Positions 9,059 to 17,432 of a stretch of DNA of 64,000 nucleotides are shown here, one piece after another. Below the pieces are notes generated by a model. That model was not told the DNA's origin, did no database searches, and was given only the letters and a program-made list of their open reading frames with translations. The DNA is from Vampirovibrio chlorellavorus (lineage in GTDB: Bacteria; Cyanobacteriota; Vampirovibrionia; Vampirovibrionales; Vampirovibrionaceae), in assembly GCF_003149375.1 (NCBI RefSeq), contig NZ_QFWH01000003.1:1-64000 (forward strand), written 5' to 3'. The translations under genes were made by a program, and so were the position numbers. Position 1 is the stretch's first letter, and each line of letters starts with the position of its first letter.

Positions 9059-9790
9059 ATGATCAGTGCTGACTACAAACGAACCAGCGTCTACAGTGGG
9101 ACTGAAAAAACAGAGCCAAAGTTTATGTTTGTATGGCTCTGTGATCAGCTGGAAGCCTTGGGTGTGCTTCCTACACGCCTGCTGGATGTGGGGTGTGCCT
9201 CTGGGGATTTTCTTCAGTACGCCCAGCAACGGTATCCGGCGGCCCACTGTGAAGGCCTTGAGTATGACGTGGAACTGGTGCAATTGGCTCGGCAACGGAC
9301 GGCGAATCTGGCTGTCCATCAGGGGGACGCCAACCACATGACCAGTGTGCCGGATAACACCTTTGACGCAGTATTTTTAACCGGGGTACACAGCATTTTT
9401 GATGATTTTCGCCCTTCATTCAGTGAGTGTGTGCGGGTGGCCAAAAGTGGCGGGGTGGTGCTAATAACGGGCTTGTTTAATGACTACCCGCTGGATGCCC
9501 GGATTCAATGGCGCTATGCTGAACACTTTGAAGCCCCCTGGCATCCCGGCTATAATTTATTTTCCAAGCAAAGCGTGGGCGCATTTTTGCAAGGAGTGCA
9601 AGGCGTCAAACACTTTTCATTTGAAAAATTTGCGCTGCCTTTCGATTTGCCGCCCCAGACGGATCCGGTGCGTTCCTGGACGGAGCCGGGAGCGGATGGC
9701 CAACGGACGCTACGAAACGGAATTATGCCCCTGCCACTGGAACTGTTGATGATTCAGGTAGCGAAGAAAGAGGATGCGCACGGTGAGTAA
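9059..9790 (+). CDS. Class I SAM-dependent methyltransferase
   Basis: A 243-residue protein of the Methyltransf_11/25 type. The SAM-binding motif I is LLDVGCASGDF, and the acidic end of strand 2 (CEGLEYDVELVQLARQR) holds the ribose. The post-motif NTFDAVFLTGVHSIFDD carries the usual aspartate. GGVVLITGLFNDYP is the strand before the substrate loop. The ATG at 9059 has GGGA 9 nt upstream, so it is preferred over the ATG at 9050. Its last 8 bases overlap the NeuB-like gene, which implies translational coupling. It probably methylates a sugar or small-molecule intermediate of the same pathway; the substrate is unknown. Confidence 0.85.
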   Translation: MISADYKRTSVYSGTEKTEPKFMFVWLCDQLEALGVLPTRLLDVGCASGDFLQYAQQRYPAAHCEGLEYDVELVQLARQRTANLAVHQGDANHMTSVPDNTFDAVFLTGVHSIFDDFRPSFSECVRVAKSGGVVLITGLFNDYPLDARIQWRYAEHFEAPWHPGYNLFSKQSVGAFLQGVQGVKHFSFEKFALPFDLPPQTDPVRSWTEPGADGQRTLRNGIMPLPLELLMIQVAKKEDAHGE

Positions 9791-10832
9791 CAAGCCTGCC
9801 AGTCTGATTGGCAAAAAGCGTATTGGTCAGGGGGAAGCGCCTCTTTTTCTGCCGGATATCGATGTTTATTTCAAGCACGACATTCAGGGTGCCTACCGGT
9901 TGGTGAACGCGCTGATTAGCGCCGGCATTACAACCCTCAAGGGGGCGTTGTTGCACAACCCGGATATGTGCTTGCCCGAAGGCGAAGTTGGTTATTTTGT
10001 CCCCGGTACGGGCATGCGTCGGGAGCGTTACAGGGATGTGATTGAGCGCCATGTGGTGCCTTTGGATACCTTGCGCAGAATTTACAGTGACGCCAGAGAT
10101 CAGGGGCTGGAACTGGTTTTAAGCGTTTACGATGAAGAGGGCTTGCAACTGGCCCTGGAATTGGAAGCAGTGGCCCTGAAAATTCCCAGCAGCAATATCG
10201 TGCATGCTCCCCTGATTCGTAGTGTGGCCGCCACGGGGCGGGTACTCATGCTGGATACGGGGCGATCAACCATGGATGAAATTGATCGGGCGGTGGAATG
10301 GGCCAAAGCCAGCGGGGCGCAGACCCTGATCGTGCAACATAGCCCACCGGGGCCGCCAGCGCCGCCCACTGATTTTAACCTGAATATGATGATTGATATG
10401 GGCCGAAAATATCAGTGCCACGACAGTTTGTCCGATCATTTCCGGGGCATTGAGATGCTGTTGGCTGCCACCGCCTTGGGGGTGGATGTGCTTGAGAAAG
10501 GGGTGTGTCTGGATGAGTCCAAACCCGATATTGATATCGCCCACGCCTTGCCCATTTCCCAAATCGGGGAAACGCTGGAAAAAATAGCGCTGATTGACCA
10601 AGCGATGGGCAGTACCACCCGAACCTTGCCCGTGGACAGGCCTGTTCCACCGGATAGAATGTGTCTGGTGGCCAAAAGTGATCTGGAGCCCGGGGCCAGA
10701 ATTTCTCCCGAGACCATCCGGTTTGCGTTTCCCCAGCAGGGAATTCCGGTGGAGCGTTGGGATGACTTTGTGGGGAAACCCTTGGCCCACGCCGTGAAAG
10801 CGGGAGCGCCCATTACAGAGCAGGATGTCTAG
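9783..10832 (+). CDS. Divergent NeuB-like (sialic acid synthase family) protein with SAF domain
   Basis: Family members condense phosphoenolpyruvate with an amino sugar to make sialic, legionaminic or pseudaminic acid. The 349-residue protein has a TIM barrel followed by a C-terminal SAF (antifreeze-like) domain from about residue 293. The family landmarks LKIPSSNI, DTGRST, a histidine after strand 5 (VQHSPPG, residue 186) and SLSDHFRG are present. However, the canonical EKH, whose His ligates the metal, reads EKG here (residues 238-240), and the N-terminal AEIGxNHxG block is not recognisable. It may have altered metal use, a different substrate, or no synthase activity. The GTG at 9783 is chosen because AGAGG lies 9 nt upstream; an ATG at 9774 is too close to that site. 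Confidence 0.7.
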   Translation: MSNKPASLIGKKRIGQGEAPLFLPDIDVYFKHDIQGAYRLVNALISAGITTLKGALLHNPDMCLPEGEVGYFVPGTGMRRERYRDVIERHVVPLDTLRRIYSDARDQGLELVLSVYDEEGLQLALELEAVALKIPSSNIVHAPLIRSVAATGRVLMLDTGRSTMDEIDRAVEWAKASGAQTLIVQHSPPGPPAPPTDFNLNMMIDMGRKYQCHDSLSDHFRGIEMLLAATALGVDVLEKGVCLDESKPDIDIAHALPISQIGETLEKIALIDQAMGSTTRTLPVDRPVPPDRMCLVAKSDLEPGARISPETIRFAFPQQGIPVERWDDFVGKPLAHAVKAGAPITEQDV

Positions 10833-11817
10833 TTCCGCTTTTGTGCCCCCGGCCCATGGCAATTTGCTGCCGGGGCACATGCGTTTTGTGCAGGATGTTA
10901 CCCCCTTGTGGCGTGACTTGATGCCGGAGTTGAGGATTGAGCAGGTCCATCGGGCGGAACGAAATGAGCAAAGCGGGTTGTGTGGTTACTATCAAATTCA
11001 AACCAGTGGCGGAGAGCGGCTCTTTGCCAAGATCAAACCACCCCGGCGAGCCACACGGGAAGGACGGGCCGCTGAGATTTCAACCTGGCTCTCTCAGCAG
11101 GGAGCATCCACCTTGCCTTTGCGGTATCCGCCCCAACAAGGACCCGCAGGAGAGTGGATTTTTTTGTACCCATGGCTGGAGAGTCGGTTTTTTGATGAAA
11201 GCCCAACGCAGGTTCAAAATCTGGGACGTGCTTTGGCCCTGCTGCACAACCAGTTGGCTGCTTTCCCCTTGGAAGAGAAGGACTGGACGCTCCTTGTTGA
11301 TAGTTGGAAAGCACAGTTGAAGTCGGTGCCTTCGGCGACATTTGCTTTGGAGTACCAAGCCAGCCTGAGTGTTGTGGAACCCCTTTTCCGTGGCCGGGGT
11401 ACGTGTTTGGCCCATAATGATCTGCACCGGGCCAATGTGTTGTTTGGCATCCAAAATGACCTGCCCACTTTTTTGGATTTTGAAGATATGGTGGGGGTTC
11501 GCTCCTCCGTCCTGGTGGATGTGGCGGCGGTGATCGAGCGGTTCTGCTTTTGGCCCGAAGTTGATGTGCCCAAGGCCCGTTTATTTTTGACCCACTATTT
11601 GGCTTGCATAGAAAATTCTGTGGTATTCAACCCCGTCGAGCTGGTGCAAGTCGGTTTGTGTCGTTGTTTTCATTCCTTGGCCATTTTGCATGCGGTGGCT
11701 GAGCCTGAGAATCCGGGGTGGTGTTTGGAGGTGGCCAAGTTTGAAAATCTGATTCAATGCTGGAAGCGCTGGGAAGGGGCTTTGGGTAGGGCGTTGGCGA
11801 CTGTTGAAAAGAGGTAA
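10825..11817 (+). CDS. Aminoglycoside/choline kinase-fold phosphotransferase
   Basis: A 330-residue protein with the APH (protein-kinase-like) fold. A lysine pair (FAKIKPP, residues 68-74) fits the ATP-binding lobe. The Brenner motif HNDLHRANV (197-205) supplies the catalytic Asp199 and metal-binding Asn204, and FLDFEDM (Asp218) is the equivalent of DFG. Such proteins phosphorylate antibiotics, choline, homoserine, sugars or lipids. Because it overlaps the NeuB-like gene by 8 bp, it likely phosphorylates an intermediate or product of that small pathway rather than a drug. The run of genes ends here in GC-rich repeats. Confidence 0.8.
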   Translation: MSSSAFVPPAHGNLLPGHMRFVQDVTPLWRDLMPELRIEQVHRAERNEQSGLCGYYQIQTSGGERLFAKIKPPRRATREGRAAEISTWLSQQGASTLPLRYPPQQGPAGEWIFLYPWLESRFFDESPTQVQNLGRALALLHNQLAAFPLEEKDWTLLVDSWKAQLKSVPSATFALEYQASLSVVEPLFRGRGTCLAHNDLHRANVLFGIQNDLPTFLDFEDMVGVRSSVLVDVAAVIERFCFWPEVDVPKARLFLTHYLACIENSVVFNPVELVQVGLCRCFHSLAILHAVAEPENPGWCLEVAKFENLIQCWKRWEGALGRALATVEKR

Positions 11818-11828
11818 TTATCTTCTTT

Positions 11829-11889
11829 GAAAGGGGGCCCGCCCCCTTTACATCCCCCGCTGGGGGTGCCTGCACCCCCAGACCCCGCA
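11829..11889 (-). repeat. GC-rich double-hairpin repeat, copy 1 (inverted)
   Basis: Read on the minus strand this copy has a CTGGGGG...CCCCCAG hairpin, the linker CGGGGGATGTAAA, and a GGGGGC...GCCCCC hairpin. Copies 2 and 3 at 12049 and 12185 share the linker and second hairpin in the opposite orientation. It lies directly after the kinase gene and may also act as its terminator. The remaining bases of the gene-free stretch 11818-12553 are AT-rich and show no gene. Confidence 0.65.
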
Positions 11890-12048
11890 GAATTTCTGTG
11901 AAAAATTTTTGCATGGTTTAAAAAAAGAATGTTTTCTTATTTGTTTCGATTTCGAATGGGGCAGGCCCCATTCGGAGACCGCACCTTTAGTCTGTTACAG
12001 CTTACAGTTACGAATTTACACAGTTACGAGCTACTTGCAGTTTCTCTC

Positions 12049-12110
12049 TGGAGGGGGCTGGGGGCGCAGGCGACCCCAGCGGGGGATGTAAAGGGGACGG
12101 AGTCCCCTTA
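12049..12110 (+). repeat. GC-rich double-hairpin repeat, copy 2
   Basis: This copy carries CTGGGGGCGCAGGCGACCCC, then GCGGGGGATGTAAA, then a GGGGAC...GTCCCC hairpin. It matches copy 1 in order and spacing, with compensating changes in the stem, which suggests that the fold matters. Confidence 0.65.
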
Positions 12111-12184
12111 GGGAAAGGGGAGCTTGAGAAAAAGAGATAGTAAAGAAAGCATCTTTCACAAAAAAACACCTCTGCAAGACAATC

Positions 12185-12222
12185 TCCAGCAGGGGATGTA
12201 AAGGGGACGGCGTCCCCTTTGG
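12185..12222 (+). repeat. GC-rich double-hairpin repeat, copy 3 (partial)
   Basis: Only the linker CAGGGGATGTAAA and the second hairpin (GGGGACGGCGTCCCC) remain. It is a truncated member of the same family as the copies at 11829 and 12049. Confidence 0.6.
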
Positions 12223-12553
12223 AGAGAAAAAAGTGTTTAGGAAGAATGTTTGTCAAAAAGAAAGCCACTATTTTTTAAAAAGTCACTATCCAAACCGTCA
12301 AAAAAGGAAACCAAAACCCTTTGGGGCAAGTTTACACTAAATGGTTTTTGTCAAATAAACACCAAGAAATAATTAAGTTTTGTAAACTAGCGCATCTCAA
12401 CACCCTGACCGAGCTTTCGGTGAGACTCTTTAGTTTGTTTTTATTTTTATTTCTCTAAATGAGGAAACTCAGATAGAATAATTTCATCGATTGGAAACAC
12501 ACTTCTCCAAACGGATTCAGTGAAAGATTTAGCAGAGGGATGGGACCCGCGCC

Positions 12554-13093
12554 ATGATGGACGCTATGAATCAGCTTAAGCTGCCGAAATATCAGGCATT
12601 GAAAAATCAAACGCTGGCGAAATCTGCCGCCCAGCCAGCGTCCACCCCCATCGCCTTTGGGCAGAAAACACAGCCCATCCACCGGCAAAACGGCCACCAG
12701 GGCGATGTGTTCATCAAATCCACACCTGCGGTCAGTAACGCCAGCAAACCCGCCTCCCTGCCGCCCAGACAAGGAAATCCGGTGGTTGGCGCCTTGCAAA
12801 CCTTTGTCAAGCAGGCAGTCACGGGAAATAATCCCTGGCTGAACGCCCTGCAGAAGTTGAGTCCCTTGATGGAAGCCATTCCTTCGGCGAGCAAAATGCC
12901 CAACCCGCAAGCGTTGGGGCCCGCCAATTCTCCGGTGAATACCCGGAACAAAGCAACCTTGTTCGCTGGTGCCGCCTTGACGGGTGCCGGTCTGGGCGCA
13001 CTCAGCGGACTGGTTCTGGGGCCTGCCGCCCTGGCCGCCAACCCGGCCCTGCTGAACAAAGCGGTGGCCCTGTTGCCGACCCAGCTGCCCTGA
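12554..13093 (+). CDS. FG-motif hypothetical protein with C-terminal hydrophobic segment
   Basis: A 179-residue protein of no known family. The N-terminal part is Gln/Ala/Pro/Lys-rich and holds the motif TPIAFGQKTQ (about residues 31-40), which resembles short motifs in several other small proteins of this window. The middle is low in complexity but has an amphipathic stretch (VVGALQTFVKQAV). The end is a Gly/Ala-rich hydrophobic segment (LFAGAALTGAGLGALSGLVL) that could be a membrane helix or helical hairpin. There is no signal peptide. The gene stands alone, with a long gene-free repeat region upstream and a possible terminator downstream. It has a poor ribosome binding site. A lineage-specific exported or membrane protein is a reasonable guess. 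Confidence 0.6.
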   Translation: MMDAMNQLKLPKYQALKNQTLAKSAAQPASTPIAFGQKTQPIHRQNGHQGDVFIKSTPAVSNASKPASLPPRQGNPVVGALQTFVKQAVTGNNPWLNALQKLSPLMEAIPSASKMPNPQALGPANSPVNTRNKATLFAGAALTGAGLGALSGLVLGPAALAANPALLNKAVALLPTQLP

Positions 13094-13177
13094 GCCATGC
13101 TCTGAAATTTCTCTCTCCTTCAATGTAACGTGACTGATAACTAACTGCGACTGATAAGGTGATAATTGCCTGCCCTA

Positions 13178-13206
13178 ACCCGGAAGCCTCTGGTTTCTGG
13201 GTTTTA
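13178..13206 (+). terminator. Possible terminator after the FG-motif gene
   Basis: ACCCGGAAGCC and GGTTTCTGGGT can form an 11-bp stem with two G-U pairs and a 3-nt loop, followed by TTTT. The T-run is short, so the call is moderate. Confidence 0.45.
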
Positions 13207-13293
13207 CCCTGTCTAGGGCGTTTATTTAGCCGAAAAACCACCCAAATGAGCATTTGAGCGGTTCTTGGCGCTAAATTGACTGAAACTCAGGCG

Positions 13294-13584
13294 CTAGACG
13301 GACAGTAGTTGGGCGCTGATGGGCTGCTGGGACACGGGATCCACCTGCAGTTGCCGCAGTTTGGCAGGACCGCTAACAAAGCCCGACAACTGGAAGTGCT
13401 GGCTGCCGTGCATGATCAATTGGCTCAACTCGTGGGTTTTGGCCTGAATTTGCACGGATTCCCGGTTCTTTCCGTACAAGGTGACCGGGATAAATCCGGC
13501 GGCTCTGAGCTGACGGGGATTCAGAGTATTGTCTCGCTCGGTCACCTTCAAATCGCTTTGCTTTGCCTGATTCTGCTTGGCCAT
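13294..13584 (-). CDS. rplY: 50S ribosomal protein bL25, short form
   Basis: bL25 binds 5S rRNA in the large ribosomal subunit. The 96-residue protein matches the short, E. coli-like form rather than the long CTC form. Characteristic stretches are NPRQLRAAGFIPVTLYGK near residue 23 and the C-terminal LRQLQVDPVSQQPISAQLL, equivalent to the VQYDPVS-x-x-P signature. The frame is open further upstream, but the ATG at 13584 has GAGGGAG about 8 nt upstream and starts at the expected N-terminus (MAKQNQAK). It is alone, not next to pth as is common for this gene. Confidence 0.85.
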   Translation of the reverse strand: MAKQNQAKQSDLKVTERDNTLNPRQLRAAGFIPVTLYGKNRESVQIQAKTHELSQLIMHGSQHFQLSGFVSGPAKLRQLQVDPVSQQPISAQLLSV

Positions 13585-13877
13585 GGTCGCTCTCCCTCTC
13601 TTTAAATACTTGTTTAATTGCGAATACTTGTTTAATTGCGGTCCATGGGCCATGACAAACCCGATGGTCTTTTCACCATAGGGGATGACACTATGGAGGG
13701 TCAAGTAACAATAGAGCCGTGGTAGAGGCGATGCTCACCTGAAGCGTCCAAAATGAAGCGGGCACAAGCAGAGTGGGGTGGACGCCACACGTTACGGACT
13801 CTCAACATTTGCGCCTGGCCCGTGTTCCGGCCACAATCAGTGGTACCGTCTATTTTTTCGCAGAGCGTTTTTTATTT

Positions 13878-14222
13878 ATGTCTCATTCAGAAACCATTTA
13901 TATCCTGTGCGCCCCGGAAACCTTCCGACAAGCCAACCTTCAGGGCCAGTTCACCACCGACAGTCTGGCCACGGAGGGCTTTATTCACGCCTCCCCGGGC
14001 CATCAGCTGAACCGGGTGGCCAACGCCTACTTCCCCGAACAGTCGGAATTACTGCTGCTGAGCGTGGCCGTGGAGGCCCTACAGGCGGAGCTGCGCTGGG
14101 AGCCCTCCACACACGGGGAGCTTTACCCGCACCTGTACGGGCCACTCAATCTGGAGGCCATCGTCCAGACGGATTTATTTAGACGGCAAGCCCACGGCGG
14201 GTTTGAGATAAGGATTCCCTGA
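13878..14222 (+). CDS. DUF952 family protein
   Basis: A 114-residue cytosolic protein of the DUF952 family, often annotated as a glutathione S-transferase-like small domain. Family hallmarks are the opening IYILCAPETF, the central TEGFIHASPGHQ (the conserved GFIHxS) and the C-terminal GELYPHLYGPLNLEAIV (conserved HLYGPL). The family has no proven biochemical role. The ATG at 13878 begins right at the conserved domain; the longer open frame upstream has no start signal. It lies between the leftward rplY and the leftward glycosidase and is probably a single-gene unit. Confidence 0.8.
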   Translation: MSHSETIYILCAPETFRQANLQGQFTTDSLATEGFIHASPGHQLNRVANAYFPEQSELLLLSVAVEALQAELRWEPSTHGELYPHLYGPLNLEAIVQTDLFRRQAHGGFEIRIP

Positions 14223-14288
14223 CTATACCTGTTTTGGGGCAAACAAACCGGCCGAAAACGGACTTCGATATCAGGGCGAAGGTCGGCC

Positions 14289-16193
14289 TCAGGGTGCAGG
14301 TCGGAAGGGGCCTTCCAGCAAGGCTTCCTCGTACGGGGCGCTCAGGCGGGCCCCGTCAAACAGCACCACGCCGCCCAGTCCAGCCTGCCTGACCGTGTCG
14401 ATCTCTTCTACCAGACTGAGGGGGCCCGTGCGGTTGTACAGGGAGAAAATGCCCACGTATACCGGGATTTTTCCTTGCACCTGCTCCCTGAGTTGATCGC
14501 ACTGCAAGCGCATGCGGCCCAAATCGGTAGAGAGCCCAATGGGGGTGAGGGCCTGAATGTCCCCCTCCTTGGCCCAACGGGGATAATCCTGTAATTTTAG
14601 GGCATAGGTGGGATCATGGCTGGGAAACACCACGGCCGATACCAGTAAATTGGGCTTCAGGGCACGAGCCTGTTGGGAAATGCTTTTCACAAAGCTGGAA
14701 ACCTGCTCCTTGCGCCAGCTGACCCACCGGTTCCACAGGGGGTTGCTCGGTGTTAAGCCAATGGGGTCCGCCGATGACAGGGCGGGATTCACCGTGCTTT
14801 TGGGAACGGGCTTGCCCGCCTGTTTCAGGGCGTCCACCCGCTGAGCCTCGCTGGCGGTGCGCTCGGCCTCAATCATGGCCTGAAAACGCTGGCGGGCCAC
14901 TGTCGTATATCCCCAGGTGGTGCCCAGATAGTTGGGCTTATTGACCGCCGCGCTGGCCGGGTAGCGGATGTAATCCAGATTCAGCCCGTCGGCGTCATAT
15001 TCGCTGACCATCTCCATCAGCAGCTTGTTCAAAAACTGGCGTACGTCCGGGTTGGCCGGGTCCAGAAAGTAGTGTCCGGGCTCGATATTGGAAATAACCG
15101 GCGTGGGCGTCTGCCAGTGGGGGCGCTGGATGTTGCGCCACTCCGGGTAGCGGCTCAGGATGGGGCCGAACTGCTCGCTGTTTTCCTTTTGGTTCCCTGC
15201 GAAAAAGACCTGGGCCCACACATGCACCTTCAGCCCCTGTTGGTGGGCTTCCTCAATCCATAACTTCAGCGGATCACCTCCCCGGTAGCGAGGGTGCTGC
15301 TCGGCCAGCCCGTAAGCGGCCATGACCTTGCTGGGGTAAATGGTTTTGCCCTGATAATAAGTTTCCACAAACACCTGCTGGATGTTGGCCCGCTTCAGGG
15401 CGGCCACGGCCTGCCGGATTTGCTGGGGATCGTTTCCCTCCGGGCGAATCCAGGTGCCCCGGAAAGCGTTGGGCTCGGCGGGAATGGTGTTGTAATAGGC
15501 CAGGTTGGCCGCATGCACGCAGCGCTGGGCCGTATCGGCCATGGCTTCCGAAACGGGGCTGCTTTGCAGGGCCAGCAGTTCCGCCCGGCAGCGTTGGGCC
15601 TCGGTCAGATGCTCCGGGTAATCGGCGGAGGCTCCCGGTTTGGCCGTGGCCGCTTTTAAAGCGGCGTCCACTTCGTTTAAATAGGTGGCCGGGGTGAATT
15701 GCAGGGTGAGTTTTCCAGTCTCAATACTCCAGCCAGCCAGAGAGCCCACCTTGCCAAAGCGGGTCAACCATTGGGCCGCCGAACCGTGCCCGCTGATCAC
15801 AAAGCCGTTGGCCGGAATGGCACTATTCCCGGCGTTGAGCCGAACAATGACCCCATTTTCCACCACCGCTTCCCATCCGGCCTGATTGGTGCCAGTTTGG
15901 GCCCCGAAGGCCGGGGTGTAAATCATCAGCTGATTTTCGCCCCGAAAGCCGGGAATATCTTTGTTCGTAGGCTGCTTGAGGGGGTCGGGATCGACGGCGG
16001 TATAGGGAAAACGGTATGTATACTGTGTTTTGGGGCGGGCCGGGTTGAGAAAACTGGGCGCTTCCGACTGGGCCATGGCCTGACTGGAGACGCCCTGCAT
16101 CAGGAGGGGGAGCCCAGTGAGGTTGAACAGGCTGATCAGGAACAGGGTCAGGGCCAAAGGGCCTGTCCGGCGGGTGATGATGGGCATGGGCAA
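14289..16193 (-). CDS. Exported GHL10 (DUF187) glycosyl hydrolase
   Basis: About 634 residues with a Sec signal peptide (TRRTGPLALTLFLISLFNL, likely cut after SQAMA). An N-terminal beta-rich domain carries a phosphodiester-glycosidase-like sequence (ENQLMIYTPAFGAQTGTN, FVISGHGSA). The GHL10 TIM barrel starts around FRGTWIRPEGNDPQQIRQAV and includes HVWAQVFFAG and the active-site strand DGLNLDYIRYP, where the Asp is the likely catalytic acid. The related E. coli DigH cleaves denuded peptidoglycan strands, so cell-wall turnover in the periplasm is likely. The TTG at 16193 has AGGA about 7 nt upstream; an ATG two codons later (16187) is the alternative. It is divergent from the gene at 16356. 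Confidence 0.85.
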   Translation of the reverse strand: MPMPIITRRTGPLALTLFLISLFNLTGLPLLMQGVSSQAMAQSEAPSFLNPARPKTQYTYRFPYTAVDPDPLKQPTNKDIPGFRGENQLMIYTPAFGAQTGTNQAGWEAVVENGVIVRLNAGNSAIPANGFVISGHGSAAQWLTRFGKVGSLAGWSIETGKLTLQFTPATYLNEVDAALKAATAKPGASADYPEHLTEAQRCRAELLALQSSPVSEAMADTAQRCVHAANLAYYNTIPAEPNAFRGTWIRPEGNDPQQIRQAVAALKRANIQQVFVETYYQGKTIYPSKVMAAYGLAEQHPRYRGGDPLKLWIEEAHQQGLKVHVWAQVFFAGNQKENSEQFGPILSRYPEWRNIQRPHWQTPTPVISNIEPGHYFLDPANPDVRQFLNKLLMEMVSEYDADGLNLDYIRYPASAAVNKPNYLGTTWGYTTVARQRFQAMIEAERTASEAQRVDALKQAGKPVPKSTVNPALSSADPIGLTPSNPLWNRWVSWRKEQVSSFVKSISQQARALKPNLLVSAVVFPSHDPTYALKLQDYPRWAKEGDIQALTPIGLSTDLGRMRLQCDQLREQVQGKIPVYVGIFSLYNRTGPLSLVEEIDTVRQAGLGGVVLFDGARLSAPYEEALLEGPFRPAP

Positions 16194-16355
16194 AGCGTTT
16201 TCCTGAACCTCTCTATCGGTAACCGTATCTAGCGACAGACTTCTATTGTAACCAAAGGATTCCAATCCGCCAAAGCGTGGAATAATAACAATAGAAGTGT
16301 TTAAGCAAGTCCAGCCTTTTAAACCCTGCCTGTTAAACAAGGAGTGAGTTCGGTC

Positions 16356-17210
16356 GTGTCTCCCAGTGCCTTTTCCCATGATCCTGCGGGCCTCTTTGTG
16401 CCGGAGTTTCAGTCTTTTTTGGCACAGGCGCTGCCTCAATGCCGGTACAGCAAGGATCTGGAGAGCCTGCTATCCCCGGACAGCGATTTTTCCATAAGCT
16501 GGAACGATCAGGAAGTGCGTCTGGAGAATTACTACCAGCCCCCCCACCCCGAACGGCCCTACACCGGCGTGTGCTACGAGTTGACCTATCAGTTGGGCAC
16601 TGCCTTGCAACGGCAGTTTGGGCAAACCTATCTGTTGATGGCCGCCGATGGCCACTGTGAGCCCTTTTATCAGGCGGATACGACCAATCACACCTTTATT
16701 CTGGCCACCCCATGGGGATACCTGAACGCAGTGATTCAGCATTTTCAGGCGGGAAACACTTCCATTCCCCCCACGGCCTGCCTGATCGATCCCTCCTTCC
16801 AGCGGTGGGGCCTGCCCGAAGGCGCTTTGGCCAGTCCGGCTCTGGCCAGTTACCAGATTAAGACCGTGTACGACTTTGAAGCCATCAGCCCACAGGGAGA
16901 TCGCTGTGAGATACTGCCGTTCCAGTGCTTTGAGGATGGCTTGGTGTCCACCCATACTCTACCCCTGGGCTTGCTGTCTTTTGTGGCCCCCGACTTAATG
17001 CCGTTTGCGGGAAAGGACGCCCTGGATCCCTTGGTTGTGTTTGGCTTTCAATGGCCCCCCGAACAGGCGGATCGGCCCGTGGTGTTTTTGGGGAGTCGGG
17101 ACCCTGCCGAGCTTTACCCGGTGATTCGGCGGGATTGGGAAGCACGCTTGGAGCCTTCCCATCCGTTGCGCCGGTTTTTGCAACGGCTCAGACAGGATTT
17201 GGGCGCTTGA
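16356..17210 (+). CDS. Hypothetical protein with a Cys-His-Asp, transglutaminase/NAT-like arrangement
   Basis: A 284-residue cytosolic protein that I cannot place firmly in a family. A cysteine in YTGVCYELTYQLG (Cys73), a histidine in ADTTNHTFIL (His112) and an aspartate in ACLIDPSFQRWG (Asp145) come in the order and approximate spacing of the catalytic triad of arylamine N-acetyltransferases and transglutaminase-like proteases. The GVCYEL helix start and the strand before the His fit that fold. The GTG at 16356 is preferred over the one at 16344 because AAGGAG (16339-16344) is then 11 nt away. It is divergent from the glycosidase and ends in a possible terminator. Acyltransferase, amidase or protease activity are all possible. 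Confidence 0.6.
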   Translation: MSPSAFSHDPAGLFVPEFQSFLAQALPQCRYSKDLESLLSPDSDFSISWNDQEVRLENYYQPPHPERPYTGVCYELTYQLGTALQRQFGQTYLLMAADGHCEPFYQADTTNHTFILATPWGYLNAVIQHFQAGNTSIPPTACLIDPSFQRWGLPEGALASPALASYQIKTVYDFEAISPQGDRCEILPFQCFEDGLVSTHTLPLGLLSFVAPDLMPFAGKDALDPLVVFGFQWPPEQADRPVVFLGSRDPAELYPVIRRDWEARLEPSHPLRRFLQRLRQDLGA

Positions 17211-17372
17211 TTTCCTAGTCAATTGGCTCAGGGCTATGCTGGATGACCACTGCGAATGGGGTGGGCCCTATGGCTCAGGGGTTCGGTAAAAATTGAGCCC
17301 GTCAGGCAATGGAATGACCATAGCCCAGGGTTTATACTACTCCCTGTGAATGGCCACCAACGTGGACTTCAC

Positions 17373-17422
17373 AGCCCCTCTTCGGATCAATCCGGGAGGG
17401 GCACTCATTTGGGGGCTTTTTT
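17373..17422 (+). terminator. Terminator with two competing hairpins
   Basis: AGCCCC at 17373-17378 can pair either with GGGGC at 17398-17402 (local stem GCCCCTC/GAGGGGC) or with GGGGCT further on, the latter directly followed by six T. The second pairing is a classic terminator. The two are mutually exclusive, which is a layout seen in attenuators. It ends rightward transcription after the gene at 16356; no rightward gene follows. Confidence 0.5.
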
Positions 17423-17432
17423 GAGCGTGGGT

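Noticed and set aside
12008-12268. 86-codon frame on the minus strand
   Set aside because: It is made of the translated GC-rich repeats and AT-rich filler, with no ribosome binding site.
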